Source of the DNA: Alishewanella aestuarii B11 | GTDB taxonomy: Bacteria; Pseudomonadota; Gammaproteobacteria; Enterobacterales; Alteromonadaceae | Reading direction: 5' to 3' | Assembly: GCF_000280055.1 (NCBI RefSeq) | Contig: NZ_ALAB01000027.1 | Location: 356,747 to 420,746, forward strand | DNA: 64,000 nt | Part shown: positions 55,443 through 64,000 of the stretch, in pieces | Numbering within the stretch: the stretch's first letter is position 1 | How the letters are laid out: the number at the start of each line of letters is the position of its first letter | Position numbers and translations under genes: made by a program | Notes under the pieces: generated by a model | The model's database searches: none | What the model saw: the letters and a program-made list of their open reading frames with translations, nothing else | What the model was told of the DNA's origin: nothing

Positions 55443-57197
55443 GTGGCAGGACAAATTCCCCGTCAATTTATCGATGAGCTACTGGCCCGCACGGACATAG
55501 TAGAACTGATTGATAAGCGCGTACCGCTTAAAAAAGCCGGTAGCCGCAATTACACGGCCTGCTGCCCTTTTCATAACGAAAAATCCCCGTCTTTTACTGT
55601 CAGCCCGGACAAGCAATTTTATCATTGCTTTGGCTGCGGCGCACATGGCAATGCCATCAGCTTTATGATGGAATTTGAGCAGTTGGAATTTGTTGAAGCC
55701 ATTGAAGAGCTGGCCAAAGATCTGCATCTGGAAGTGCCACGCGAAAAAGGCCAATTTAATAACAGACCACAAGCCCAGGCTGATGACTACACGCTAATGC
55801 AACAAGCGGCCAGTTATTATCAGCAGCAGTTGCAACAACATCCGAAAGCCGCAGAGGTGCAGGCCTATCTGACCAAACGCGGCCTGAGTGCACAGAGTAT
55901 TGCCGACTACCAGCTGGGCTATGCGCCAGAGAGCTGGGATGGGCTGCTGAAGCATTTTAACGCCAACAGTAAAGCCAAACGCGACCAGCTCTACGATTTA
56001 AAACTGATTAGCCGCAACGACAACGGCCGCGAGTTTGATTTTTTCCGTGACCGCCTGATGTTTCCCATTCGCGACAAGCGCGGCCGGGTGATTGCGTTTG
56101 GTGGTCGGGTACTGGGTGATGGCCAGCCTAAATACCTGAACTCACCGGAAACCCGGCTATTTCACAAGGGCCGTGAGCTGTATGGTCTGTATGAAGCGCG
56201 GCAGCAACCGGGCCATCTGGAACGGTTACTGGTGGTCGAAGGCTATATGGATGTAGTGGCATTAGCGGAACACGATATCCGCTTTGCGGTGGCCTGCTTG
56301 GGCACCGCCACGACCTCAGATCATTTTCATACGTTGTTTCGCTATACCAGCCAGGTGATTTGCTGCTATGACGGTGACCGCGCCGGTCGCGATGCTGCCT
56401 GGCGCGCGCTGCAAAATGCCCTGCCACAACTAAAAGACGGTGTGGAGCTAAAATTTGTATTTTTACCCGATGGTGAAGACCCGGATTCACTGGTGCAAAA
56501 AGAAGGCAAAGCCGCCTTTTTAGAGCGGTTGGCGCAAGCCAAACCACTCAGCCAATATTTATTTGAACATTTACTGGCTGAAAGTGACCCCAGCTCTGAT
56601 GCCGGAAAAACCGCGCTGGCGGCTAAGGCTACGGAGCTGATCCGCCAGGTACCAGGCACCTATTATCAGGAACAGCTGAGCAGCAAGCTGGATAATTTAC
56701 TCGGCCGCCAAAGTGCCCGCACAACCAAAGCTCCGGCCAAAGCACGGCCAGTGGCACCATCGACCACGCTAAAAATTACGCCAATGCGCCGGGCTATTGC
56801 CCTATTACTGCAAAATCCGGGTTTAGTACAGGTTATGCCGGATGCCCCCGAGCTGGCCGACGCCGCCTTGCCCGGCATCAATTTATTGCTGAGCCTGCAG
56901 CAGCATATTCTGGCTAAACCGGGAATTACTACTGCACAATTGCTGGAATACTGGAGAGATCTGCCAGAGCATACCATACTGTTAAAGTTAGCAAGTTGGG
57001 AACATCAAATTGCGCCCGAGCAACTGACGCAGGATTTCCTCGATACTTTTCATTCAATTGAGGATTTATATCTGCAACAGCGGCTGGAAGCCCTGGAACG
57101 AAAAGACAAACTGCAGCAACTAACAAAAGCCGAATGGCAGGAATATCATTTGTTGCTACAAGCGCTGAAAAGCAAAAAACCGCGTCCGGTGAATTAA
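55443..57197 (+). CDS. dnaG: DNA primase
   Basis: Makes RNA primers at the replication fork. 584 aa. Zinc-binding head with CCPFHNEKSPSF and FYHCFGCGAHGN; Toprim core with LLVVEGYMDVVALAEHDIRF and YDGDRAGRDAAWRALQ; C-terminal helicase-binding domain to the end. The start is GTG 55443 (AGGACAACA upstream, 7-nt spacing), giving MAGQIPRQFIDELLARTDIV, which lines up with the E. coli start. The in-frame upstream ATG at 55371 would read through the attenuator hairpin and is rejected. Confidence 0.96.
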   Translation: MAGQIPRQFIDELLARTDIVELIDKRVPLKKAGSRNYTACCPFHNEKSPSFTVSPDKQFYHCFGCGAHGNAISFMMEFEQLEFVEAIEELAKDLHLEVPREKGQFNNRPQAQADDYTLMQQAASYYQQQLQQHPKAAEVQAYLTKRGLSAQSIADYQLGYAPESWDGLLKHFNANSKAKRDQLYDLKLISRNDNGREFDFFRDRLMFPIRDKRGRVIAFGGRVLGDGQPKYLNSPETRLFHKGRELYGLYEARQQPGHLERLLVVEGYMDVVALAEHDIRFAVACLGTATTSDHFHTLFRYTSQVICCYDGDRAGRDAAWRALQNALPQLKDGVELKFVFLPDGEDPDSLVQKEGKAAFLERLAQAKPLSQYLFEHLLAESDPSSDAGKTALAAKATELIRQVPGTYYQEQLSSKLDNLLGRQSARTTKAPAKARPVAPSTTLKITPMRRAIALLLQNPGLVQVMPDAPELADAALPGINLLLSLQQHILAKPGITTAQLLEYWRDLPEHTILLKLASWEHQIAPEQLTQDFLDTFHSIEDLYLQQRLEALERKDKLQQLTKAEWQEYHLLLQALKSKKPRPVN

Positions 57198-57204
57198 TGG
57201 CGGC

Positions 57205-57233
57205 TGGCTAGAAAAGCCCCGCTTTGTTATAAT
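57205..57233 (+). promoter_or_regulatory. Possible internal promoter for rpoD
   Basis: A perfect TATAAT lies at 57228-57233, 50 nt before the rpoD ATG; the matching -35 (TGGCTA, 57205-57210) is weak. An internal rpoD promoter is known in the E. coli operon, here a heat-shock type was not seen. Confidence 0.4.
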
Positions 57234-57283
57234 CGCCAGTTCGCATTTTTAGATTAATCAACTTTGGTGGAAGATAAGTCTCT

Positions 57284-59134
57284 ATGGAGCAAAGTCCTCA
57301 GTCGCAGTTAAAACTCCTGATCCTGAAAGGTAAAGAGCAAGGGTATCTGACCTTTGCCGAAGTAAACGATCACCTTCCACAAGACATTATCGACTCTGAT
57401 CAGATCGAAGATATTATTCGCATGATCAACGATATGGGTATTCAGGTCTTCGAAAGTGCCCCTGATACCGATGATCTGATTATGTCTGATGCCACCGCCG
57501 ATGAAGATGCGGTGGAAGAAGCGGCTCAGGCGCTGGTCAGCGTAGACAAAGAACTGGGTCGTACTACCGATCCGGTGCGGATGTATATGCGCGAAATGGG
57601 TACCGTGGAACTGTTAACCCGCGAGGGCGAAATCGATATCGCCAAGCGCATTGAAGACGGGATTAACCAGGTACAAACCTCTGTTGCCGAATATCCGGAA
57701 GCCATTACTTACCTGCTGGAACAGTGGGATAAATACGAAGCGGAAGAAATCCGCTTAAGCGATATCGTTTCGGCTTTCGTTGACCCGAATGAAGTCGATG
57801 ATGCCCCGGTAATGGGTAGCAATATCGGCTCCGACTTACCGGAAGAACATCAGGACGACAGTTCTGATACTGACGATGACAGCGACGAAGACGGCGATGC
57901 CGACAGTGATGACGGCGACAGCGGCCCGGATCCGGAGCTGGCAAAACAAAAATTTGCCGAGCTGCGTACCCAGTACGAGGTGACCCGCAATTCGATCGTG
58001 CAAAACGGTCGTGAGCATCCCACTACCAAAACCGAAATTGAAAAGCTAAGCGAAGTCTTCCGCTGCTTCCGCCTGGTACCTAAGCAATTCGACCGCCTGG
58101 TTAAAAACATGCGTGAGATGATGGACCGGGTGCGGGTGCAGGAACGGCTGGTAATGAAACACGCCGTTGAATACGCCAAGATGCCGAAGAAAAACTTCGT
58201 TAAAGCCTTTACCGGCCACGAAACTTCAACTGCCTGGGTTGATGCCGAAATCAGTGGCAACAAACCCTATTCAGCAAAACTGGCGGAAGCCAAAGACGAG
58301 TTAATTCGCTGCATTGAAAAACTGAAGAAGGTCGAAGAAGAAACTGGCCTCAGCATCTTTAAAATTAAAGATATCAACCGCAGGATGTCGATTGGTGAAG
58401 CTAAAGCCCGCCGCGCCAAGAAAGAAATGGTAGAGGCGAACTTACGTCTGGTTATTTCGATTGCCAAGAAGTACACCAACCGTGGCTTACAGTTCCTGGA
58501 CTTAATTCAGGAAGGTAATATCGGCCTGATGAAAGCGGTAGATAAATTCGAATACCGCCGTGGCTATAAGTTCTCAACTTATGCAACCTGGTGGATCCGC
58601 CAGGCCATTACCCGCTCTATCGCTGACCAGGCGCGGACCATCCGTATCCCGGTGCATATGATTGAAACCATCAACAAGCTAAACCGTATTTCACGGCAAA
58701 TGCTGCAGGAGATGGGTCGCGAACCCTCACCAGAGGAATTATCAGAACGGATGCAAATGCCGGAAGATAAGATCCGCAAGGTACTGAAGATCGCCAAAGA
58801 GCCGATTTCAATGGAAACGCCGATTGGTGATGATGAAGATTCGCATCTGGGCGACTTTATCGAAGACTCCAGCGGTGAATCACCACTGGACTCTGCGACC
58901 ATGGAAAGCCTGAAAAACGCCACTAACGAAGTACTGGCTGGCTTAACCGCCCGCGAAGCCAAGGTTCTGCGGATGCGGTTTGGAATCGATATGAATACCG
59001 ACCATACGCTGGAAGAAGTGGGCAAACAGTTTGACGTAACGCGTGAGCGGATCCGGCAAATTGAAGCCAAGGCCCTGCGTAAGCTGCGCCACCCTTCACG
59101 CTCTGAAGTACTAAAAAGCTTCCTGGACGAGTAA
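57284..59134 (+). CDS. rpoD: Primary sigma factor RpoD (sigma70)
   Basis: Housekeeping sigma factor of 616 aa. Region 1.1 ([20 protein letters not shown]), region 1.2 ([20 protein letters not shown]), the non-conserved region with a long acidic tract (about 187-218, Asp/Ser/Glu), region 2.3-2.4 ([20 protein letters not shown]), region 3, and region 4.2 ([20 protein letters not shown]) are all intact. Last gene of the rpsU-dnaG-rpoD operon. Confidence 0.98.
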   Translation: MEQSPQSQLKLLILKGKEQGYLTFAEVNDHLPQDIIDSDQIEDIIRMINDMGIQVFESAPDTDDLIMSDATADEDAVEEAAQALVSVDKELGRTTDPVRMYMREMGTVELLTREGEIDIAKRIEDGINQVQTSVAEYPEAITYLLEQWDKYEAEEIRLSDIVSAFVDPNEVDDAPVMGSNIGSDLPEEHQDDSSDTDDDSDEDGDADSDDGDSGPDPELAKQKFAELRTQYEVTRNSIVQNGREHPTTKTEIEKLSEVFRCFRLVPKQFDRLVKNMREMMDRVRVQERLVMKHAVEYAKMPKKNFVKAFTGHETSTAWVDAEISGNKPYSAKLAEAKDELIRCIEKLKKVEEETGLSIFKIKDINRRMSIGEAKARRAKKEMVEANLRLVISIAKKYTNRGLQFLDLIQEGNIGLMKAVDKFEYRRGYKFSTYATWWIRQAITRSIADQARTIRIPVHMIETINKLNRISRQMLQEMGREPSPEELSERMQMPEDKIRKVLKIAKEPISMETPIGDDEDSHLGDFIEDSSGESPLDSATMESLKNATNEVLAGLTAREAKVLRMRFGIDMNTDHTLEEVGKQFDVTRERIRQIEAKALRKLRHPSRSEVLKSFLDE

Positions 59135-59154
59135 TTACAGCTCTGTCCGCTAGA

Positions 59155-59190
59155 AACCAAAGGCGCTTTTTAGCGTCTTTGGTGTTTTAA
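59155..59190 (+). terminator. Terminator-like hairpin after rpoD
   Basis: AACCAAAGGCGC pairs with GCGTCTTTGGT across a TTTTTA loop, followed by GTTTT. It lies 21 nt after the rpoD stop and plausibly ends the operon. Confidence 0.65.
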
Positions 59191-59440
59191 GCGTTTTCAG
59201 CGTAAAAAAGCAGCAACCAATTGAAGTTAGTGTCAGAAGCCGGATGACAAAGTTAGTAAAAGTTTTTATACTTCCTCGCGTTTGCATGGTCCCATAGCTT
59301 AGGCGAAAGGCGGTCACCGTAGGTGATGAGAAGTGACTTAACGTCACTTCGAAAGACTTGAGCGCGAGGCCGTGGATGGCCGAGCTGAGTGCCGATCATC
59401 AGGGATGTGTTAGCACAAAAGTCAAAAGTTTAGTTTGTAC
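59191..59440. other. Gene-free region with several hairpins before tRNA-Ile
   Basis: No convincing gene. Three consecutive inverted repeats: TCACC/GGTGA (59314-59326), GAAGTGAC/GTCACTTC (59330-59350) and GGCC/GGCC inside GAGGCCGTGGATGGCCGAGC (about 59366-59385). A 14-base stretch at 59288-59301 resembles the first bases of the following tRNA (12 of 14). It could be the tRNA leader or an intergenic repeat family. Confidence 0.4.
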
Positions 59441-59517
59441 GGCCCCATAGCTCAGTTGGTTAGAGCACTCGACTCATAATCGATCGGTCGCTGGTTCGAG
59501 TCCAGCTGGGGCCACCA
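59441..59517 (+). tRNA. tRNA-Ile (CAU anticodon, lysidine-modified, ileX-type)
   Basis: 77-nt cloverleaf starting GGCCCCATAGCTCAGTTGG and ending with encoded CCA. The anticodon loop ACTCATAAT inside the CGA/TCG stem has CAT, and the arms match E. coli ileX (tRNA-Ile2), which reads AUA after TilS modifies C34, rather than initiator or elongator tRNA-Met. The T-arm is CTGGTTCGAGTCCAG. tRNA genes of this kind are common integration sites; the next 1.5 kb is AT-rich accessory DNA. Confidence 0.93.
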
Positions 59518-59878
59518 TTTTTAAAGGCTTGTTGTTTTACCCTACTTCCTGAAAATAGCTCGGTGCTACCTCTGTGCTACCGACATCGTACAACCTCCGC
59601 ACTTTGTTTTTCAACCATATTTCTATTTGATTAAATTTTGTATACCAAAATAATCCGCGTATTGCTTGTACGAAGAAAATGAGCTGTAAACGTGGGATAT
59701 ATCGAAACCCGCTAAAACGGAACAAAATGATGAAAACGACGTAAGCACTGAAAGCTCTTAAGTTTACGAGGCGACAGCGCATGCCAGTTCTTAAGTGTAC
59801 TAGCTCAGACTTGATCTGACAGTTACCAGTTTTTCACGGTGTCTGTCAGATTAAGTCGAGACTAATTCACATTAGGTT
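59518..59878. other. AT-rich gene-poor stretch downstream of the tRNA
   Basis: No gene supported. A minus-strand open frame (59537-59782) ends KVRRLYDVGSTEVAPSYFQE and could be an integrase scrap, but no integrase catalytic residues are seen. No repeat of the tRNA 3' end was found by eye. Confidence 0.35.
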
Positions 59879-60505
59879 TTAGAAAAAATCTGGCTTGCAA
59901 TTCACATATTGCTTGGCTATCTCGGTATATTTTTGTTTAATCTTCTCGTATTCGGCAGTCCATTTTGCATTATTGGCGCTAAATTGCTTAATACCCGCGA
60001 TTTCAACATTAATTTTATCAAGCAAAGCTTGGCACTTTTCTCTTTCTAGATTTCGTTGTCGCATGCTCTCCTGTTGCGCCAGACGCTCCTGCTCTCTCTC
60101 CTCGATTGCCCGTTGCTGGGTTGCGATTCTTTCCTGCTCGAGTTTGGCTAGTTCAGCTTTTATCTCATCTAATCTATTAGATGAGATACGCTTATACTTA
60201 TCCTTTCCAACGATCAAAGTATCGCTTTCTGACAACACTAAAAAAATGTTACTCAAACCGTTGTTAAAGCTCAGTTGACCGTCAACTTTGGCTAGAGCAC
60301 TAAAATTGTGGCTATTGCTATTATCATGCTTATCCTTCAAAACAGTGGTATTAAGTAGGAAAATGCCATCAGCTTGTTTTATTTCAATAACTTCTTTACG
60401 GTTTTCGTCTTGCCTCTCCCAGAGGCCAGGATATGCCTCGTAGGGGTTTTTCGAACAAGCTGATAAGAAAAGTATTACCAGGCCAAATAGTTTGAATTTA
60501 ATCAT
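59879..60505 (-). CDS. Hypothetical lipoprotein with coiled coil
   Basis: 208-aa protein unlike known families. The lipobox LFLSACSK gives a lipidated Cys at residue 17. A beta-rich part (about 28-108, including YPGLWERQDENRKEVIEIKQ) is followed by a long Glu/Gln/Arg coiled coil (LDEIKAELAKLEQERIATQQ and on) and a helical C-terminus with two Cys (EKCQALLDK, YVNCKPDFF). Codon use is AT-rich compared with neighbours, pointing to horizontal origin. Start ATG 60505 is preceded by AAAGGATG. Confidence 0.75.
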   Translation of the reverse strand: MIKFKLFGLVILFLSACSKNPYEAYPGLWERQDENRKEVIEIKQADGIFLLNTTVLKDKHDNSNSHNFSALAKVDGQLSFNNGLSNIFLVLSESDTLIVGKDKYKRISSNRLDEIKAELAKLEQERIATQQRAIEEREQERLAQQESMRQRNLEREKCQALLDKINVEIAGIKQFSANNAKWTAEYEKIKQKYTEIAKQYVNCKPDFF

Positions 60506-60785
60506 GTAACATCCTTTTTAATATAGAAGACAATAAAACATTATATTAACAAGTTGAGGCATATTGGGAAATAAAAACTTAAAGTTTTGAAGCGGGGTAA
60601 AGTATCTGAAGTTTCCGGGAGTCTGCTGGCCATTGATCCACTATCCGGTATTTATAATGCTCCCATTTTCAAAACTTTCATGCCAAGCTATCCCTAGTTT
60701 TCGAAACTGAGCAGTAGTAACAGAGCAAACTCAACTTTTTAGCGTGAACTGCCTGTTGTCTTATAGGTTTGTGATTAAATTCATA
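60506..60785. other. AT-rich non-coding stretch
   Basis: No supported gene, RNA or repeat. Low GC and short stop-rich frames suggest acquired and decaying DNA. Confidence 0.4.
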
Positions 60786-61016
60786 CTATCGGCGTTTCAT
60801 TACGCCCCCATCAAGAAGCCACTCTATATCACTAGCGAAATCAAAAGGTGTTATTTGGATAGCTTTGGCCTTCTCACAAACGGCTTTGGAAAACTCCGAC
60901 TCAAGAATACCTATATTAGAACCATACCCTGGAATGAGTAAAAATTTTTGCGTGTTTCTTTCTTCGTCAGTAATTTTTCTGGCATTTGATACTAACCAGT
61001 ATGATGCATTGCTCCA
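60786..61016 (-). pseudogene. Startless coding remnant, C-terminal part of an unknown protein
   Basis: A minus-strand frame directly after the TAA (61017-61019) of the neighbouring gene, in the same frame, with no ATG of its own at its head. It reads WSNASYWLVSNARKITDEER then FLLIPGYGSNIGILESEFSK and ends FDFASDIEWLLDGGVMKRR at TAG 60786-60788. Composition looks like real protein (Gly-turns, amphipathic helix), so it is probably the 3' end of a gene whose 5' part was lost. No family recognised. Confidence 0.5.
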
Positions 61017-61706
61017 TTACAACCGCTGCACACCAAACCGCACCTGCACCCCAGCCTGCCGATATAAGCCGGTTAAATACTGCTGTAATGACTGAGCTAA
61101 ATCGTCCTGTGGGCAATCGCACCATAACAAAAAGTGTGGTGGCATAACGCTGCGCTCTTGTTGTGGTGGCGGGTTACAATCACTGCGGATCACAAAGTTA
61201 GCCGGTCCGGGCAAGGTCAGCCGGCTTGGGATTATGCCGCGAACAGTGATCTGCCGGCTCAGATATTGGATCTGGGTACTTTCATCGGCCTGGCCGCTAA
61301 ATTGCTCGGTAAAGTCATCGATTTGCATTGGCAAGCGTTGCTGTGGCAAGCCAAGCTGCTGCAGTAAGGCGGAGCTGAGCCAAAGATCATTATTGCCTGT
61401 TGGCCCCAACCAGTCAGGCTGGAAGATAAAACTTTGCTGCTCAAAACAGTACTGCATTACCAACACCGGCTGCATACCAGTGCCCTGTAATTGCAACAGC
61501 TGACTATCAAAGCTGGTGACTGCCCGATTACGGATATCGAGGCTGAGAAAGGCCTGTACCTGCTGCGCTGGCGGTGACGCGGTATCTTTCCCGACAGCTA
61601 CCGCAGTAGCCGATTGTGGTGTTACCAGCCAGAGTTGCCCGGCAGCCATAGTCTGCGCGCCGTAAAGCAAGGCACTGAGCAGTAAATAAGCGATAAGGTT
61701 ACGCAT
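61017..61706 (-). CDS. Secreted hypothetical protein
   Basis: 229-aa exported protein of unknown family. Signal peptide MRNLIAYLLLSALLYGAQTM ending near MAAG, then a beta-rich mature part with scattered Cys (MQYCFEQQ, RSDCNPPP, LWCDCPQDD). GC and codon use match the host. Start ATG 61706; divergent from the S9 peptidase gene. Expression may be linked to that peptidase. Confidence 0.75.
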   Translation of the reverse strand: MRNLIAYLLLSALLYGAQTMAAGQLWLVTPQSATAVAVGKDTASPPAQQVQAFLSLDIRNRAVTSFDSQLLQLQGTGMQPVLVMQYCFEQQSFIFQPDWLGPTGNNDLWLSSALLQQLGLPQQRLPMQIDDFTEQFSGQADESTQIQYLSRQITVRGIIPSRLTLPGPANFVIRSDCNPPPQQERSVMPPHFLLWCDCPQDDLAQSLQQYLTGLYRQAGVQVRFGVQRL

Positions 61707-61940
61707 CAGAACTCTCCCGCGTTAATCTGGCAACAGGTCCGCTAATATCAGCGAAACCGGCGCTAATTTGTACAAACAAGCAAAGCCTAGTCAGGCCGCA
61801 ATAGCTTTGCCAGCATCCAGATCAAAGAAGCTGACGCTTTCTTACGATGGTCCTGAAAATTATGAGCTTTGCCGGATTTTTAGTTGCAGTGCGGTATGGA
61901 ACAGGTAAGGTACAGACAAAATAATCACGCAAGAGGTTTT

Positions 61941-63995
61941 ATGAAACTGTTACCCCTGGCTGGCCTATTAGCCGCAATCAGTTTTGCACCTGCGGTGCTG
62001 GCAAGCAGCGCAAATATCAATACTGCTACGCCACTGCAAGCCGAAGATATTTTCCGTCTGGCTGGTGCCAACGATGTGCAAATCTCGCCTGATGGCAAAC
62101 GTGTTGTCTATGTACGGCAGCAAAATAATGTCATGACTGATCGTACCGAGAGCAGCTTATGGTTACTGGATCTTGATACCGGCGCCCATTCGCCGCTGTT
62201 TGCCGATAATTTTAGCTACAGTCAGCCACGTTGGGCGCCGGATAATAACCGTATTGCCTTTGTTTCTGAACGTGATGGCAGCAGTCAGATTTATGTGTAT
62301 TGGTTGAAGGAGCAAAAAACGGCAGCAATTAGCCAGGTGCAGTTGCGTCCCGGTCAGCTTAGCTGGTCGCCGGATGGTCAGCAGATTGCCTTTATGGCAG
62401 ACGTACCCGCTCCTGCCACCGAGTTTGCCAAAAGTGTTTATCAACCGAAAAAACCCGCTAACGCGAACTGGGCCGCCAGCCCCATCGTGGTCGAGCGTAC
62501 TTATTATCAGGCAGATGGTCGCGGCGTTATGCGATCTGCCTACACCCAGATTTTTGTACTACCGGCTGATGGTGGCGTAGAGCGACAGCTCACCACTGGT
62601 GCTTTTGAACATCGGGGGCCCTTAGTCTGGACAACCGATAGCCAAAACCTGATTTTCTCCGCCAACCGTCATCCGGATTGGGAGTTACAAAGCCGCCAGG
62701 CCGACTTATATCAGGTGAATCTGCGCAATCAACAACTGACCCAGCTGACCAGCTTAGACGGTGAAGAAGCGGAACCAGCGTTGTCGCCAGATGGTAAAAC
62801 GCTGGCCTTTACCTTTACCCGGCCGGATGCCGTATCTTACGTTAACAGTAAACTGAAGCTGCTGGATCTGGGTTCACGGCAGATCCGGATGTTGGCAGCT
62901 GAGCTGGATCGTAGTGTCGAAAATCCAAATTGGGTTAACAATAACACCCTGGTATTCCAGTATGCTGATCGTGGCCTGACTAAGGTTGCACAAATCAGTA
63001 CCCGCGACCGCATGACCGACTTAGTCTCAGATCTGGGCGGTACCAGCTGGGGCCGGCCATACTTAAGCGGCATGTATAGCGTCGCCAGCAATGGCACCTT
63101 GGCTTACACTCAGGGCAGCAGCCAGCGCCCGGCCGAAGTGGCCGTGTTTCGGAATAAGGCCAGCCGCACCCTTACCGATCTCAATGGTGGGTTGTTGGCA
63201 CAGCGTCAGCTCGGTAAGGTGCAGGAGATCCGCTACACTTCGACTGCCGGCAATGAAGAAATCCAGGCCTGGTATATTACGCCGCCTGATTTCGACCCCA
63301 GCAAAAAATATCCGCTGATCCTGGAAATTCATGGTGGACCACATCTGGCCTATGGTCCGCAGTTTGCTGCTGAGCTACAACGCTATGCCGCTGAAGGTTA
63401 TGTGGTGTTGTATAACAACTACCGCGGCAGTACCAGCTATGGCGAGCGCTTTGCGATGCTGCTGCACTACAATTATTCCTCTGAGCATGACTTTAAAGAC
63501 CATATGTCGGGGGTCGATGCGATGCTGGCGAAAGGCTTTATCGATCAGAATAACCTGTTTATCGCAGGCGGTTCGGCCGGTGGCATAGCAACCCTGTATG
63601 CGGTAGGTTTAACCCAGCGTTTTAATGCTGCTGCGGCGACCAATCCGGTGGTTAACTGGACCTCAAAAGTCCTGGCTGCCGACAGCTATGTTGGTCAAAT
63701 CCGTAATCAGTTCCCCGGTACCCCCTGGGATGAACAGGCGCATTACTGGCAGCGCTCACCACTTTCTTTAGTGGGTAACGTTAGCACGCCGGTGTTACTG
63801 TTTACCGGTGAAAAAGACCGGCGCACACCTATTGCAGAGACTGAACAATACTATCAGGCACTGCAGTTACGGCAGGTTGATAGTGCCATGGTGCGGGTAC
63901 CCGATGCTTACCATGGTGTCACTAACCGGCCGTCATGGTTAATTGCCAAGGTGGAGCATGCGCTGGCCTGGTTTAAGCGCTACCGCAAGGACTAA
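61941..63995 (+). CDS. S9-family prolyl oligopeptidase (dipeptidyl/acylaminoacyl peptidase type)
   Basis: Exported serine peptidase (684 aa). Signal peptide MKLLPLAGLLAAISFAPAVL ending ASS; a beta-propeller with repeated WDxD/SPDG blades (ISPDGKRVVYV, LSWSPDGQQIAFM, LSPDGKTLAFTF); and a C-terminal hydrolase domain. Nucleophile Ser is in IAGGSAGGIATLYAVG, Asp in FTGEKDRRTPIAE, His in DAYHGVTNRPS. ATG 61941 has AAGAGG upstream and begins the signal peptide; the longer form from 61884 does not. It probably cleaves short peptides in the periplasm. Ends 5 nt before the window end. Confidence 0.93.
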   Translation: MKLLPLAGLLAAISFAPAVLASSANINTATPLQAEDIFRLAGANDVQISPDGKRVVYVRQQNNVMTDRTESSLWLLDLDTGAHSPLFADNFSYSQPRWAPDNNRIAFVSERDGSSQIYVYWLKEQKTAAISQVQLRPGQLSWSPDGQQIAFMADVPAPATEFAKSVYQPKKPANANWAASPIVVERTYYQADGRGVMRSAYTQIFVLPADGGVERQLTTGAFEHRGPLVWTTDSQNLIFSANRHPDWELQSRQADLYQVNLRNQQLTQLTSLDGEEAEPALSPDGKTLAFTFTRPDAVSYVNSKLKLLDLGSRQIRMLAAELDRSVENPNWVNNNTLVFQYADRGLTKVAQISTRDRMTDLVSDLGGTSWGRPYLSGMYSVASNGTLAYTQGSSQRPAEVAVFRNKASRTLTDLNGGLLAQRQLGKVQEIRYTSTAGNEEIQAWYITPPDFDPSKKYPLILEIHGGPHLAYGPQFAAELQRYAAEGYVVLYNNYRGSTSYGERFAMLLHYNYSSEHDFKDHMSGVDAMLAKGFIDQNNLFIAGGSAGGIATLYAVGLTQRFNAAAATNPVVNWTSKVLAADSYVGQIRNQFPGTPWDEQAHYWQRSPLSLVGNVSTPVLLFTGEKDRRTPIAETEQYYQALQLRQVDSAMVRVPDAYHGVTNRPSWLIAKVEHALAWFKRYRKD

Positions 63996-64000
63996 ACCTT

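Noticed and set aside
59288..59340. Decayed second tRNA gene
   Set aside because: Only the first 14 bases resemble the tRNA; no anticodon or T arm follows.
59155..59350. CRISPR or tandem repeat array
   Set aside because: Hairpins differ from each other and are not regularly spaced; no repeat-spacer pattern exists anywhere in the window.
59537..59782. Integrase gene beside the tRNA
   Set aside because: The C-terminal STEVAPS-like end is suggestive, but there are no catalytic Arg/His/Tyr motifs and the frame is only 81 codons.

Overview
The window comes from a gammaproteobacterium, most likely of the Rheinheimera/Alishewanella/Arsukibacterium group. The clues are core gene orders (nudF-yqiB-cpdA-yqiA-parE...parC-plsC divergent from tolC; uppP, folK, folB, plsY, tsaD, then rpsU-dnaG-rpoD) and moderate GC. 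The genus is an inference. The host backbone is broken by a metal-resistance block, a nested mobile element and a small AT-rich accessory patch.

Layout. Positions 1-10104 are a copper/heavy-metal block: CusB/CusA efflux genes, two small Cys-rich exported proteins, copC-copD, a Cu(I)-type P1B ATPase and a divergent ZntR-type MerR regulator, with two MerR-type promoters between the last two. Positions 10067-17172 hold a lipoprotein amidase, an AsmA-like protein, a secreted two-repeat protein apparently joined by a -1 frameshift to a class C beta-lactamase-like domain, and a LytS/LytTR two-component pair.

Positions 17627-24661 are one 7,035-bp ISL3-type (ISPpu12-like) element. It has 24-bp imperfect terminal inverted repeats and an exact 8-bp target duplication (TTTATTCT). 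It carries cadR, a CDF transporter and lspA, and nested inside it a mer operon (merR/merTPCADE) bounded on one side by a Tn21-subgroup 38-bp inverted repeat; the transposase is 5'-truncated. The element splits a host zinc-ribbon gene whose two halves rejoin exactly in frame.

Positions 24780-50118 are housekeeping: rraB, plsC, parC, a TPR protein, parE, yqiA, cpdA, yqiB, nudF, tolC, an LpxL-type acyltransferase, glnE, a CYTH protein, an SH3 protein, an Lrp-type regulator divergent from putA, an HD-GYP-like protein, gspB/exeA-like genes and cca. From 50119 there is a 512-bp structured leader and an outer-membrane-like protein, then uppP-folK-folB, plsY, tsaD, the rpsU-dnaG-rpoD operon and tRNA-Ile(CAU). 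Downstream of the tRNA lies an AT-rich patch with a lipoprotein and a decayed reading frame, followed by a secreted hypothetical and an S9 prolyl oligopeptidase.

How it works together: the left block and the mobile element give layered metal handling. CusBA should move copper out of the periplasm, the P1B ATPase exports cytoplasmic Cu(I), CopC/CopD handle periplasmic copper, cadR-CDF answers Cd/Pb/Zn, and mer detoxifies Hg(II). The strongest unusual signals are the dnaX-like slippery site fusing two reading frames (14380-14392), the nested transposon and the gene it splits, the ZntR-type regulator beside a Cu-type ATPase, and the unexplained leader at 50119-50630.
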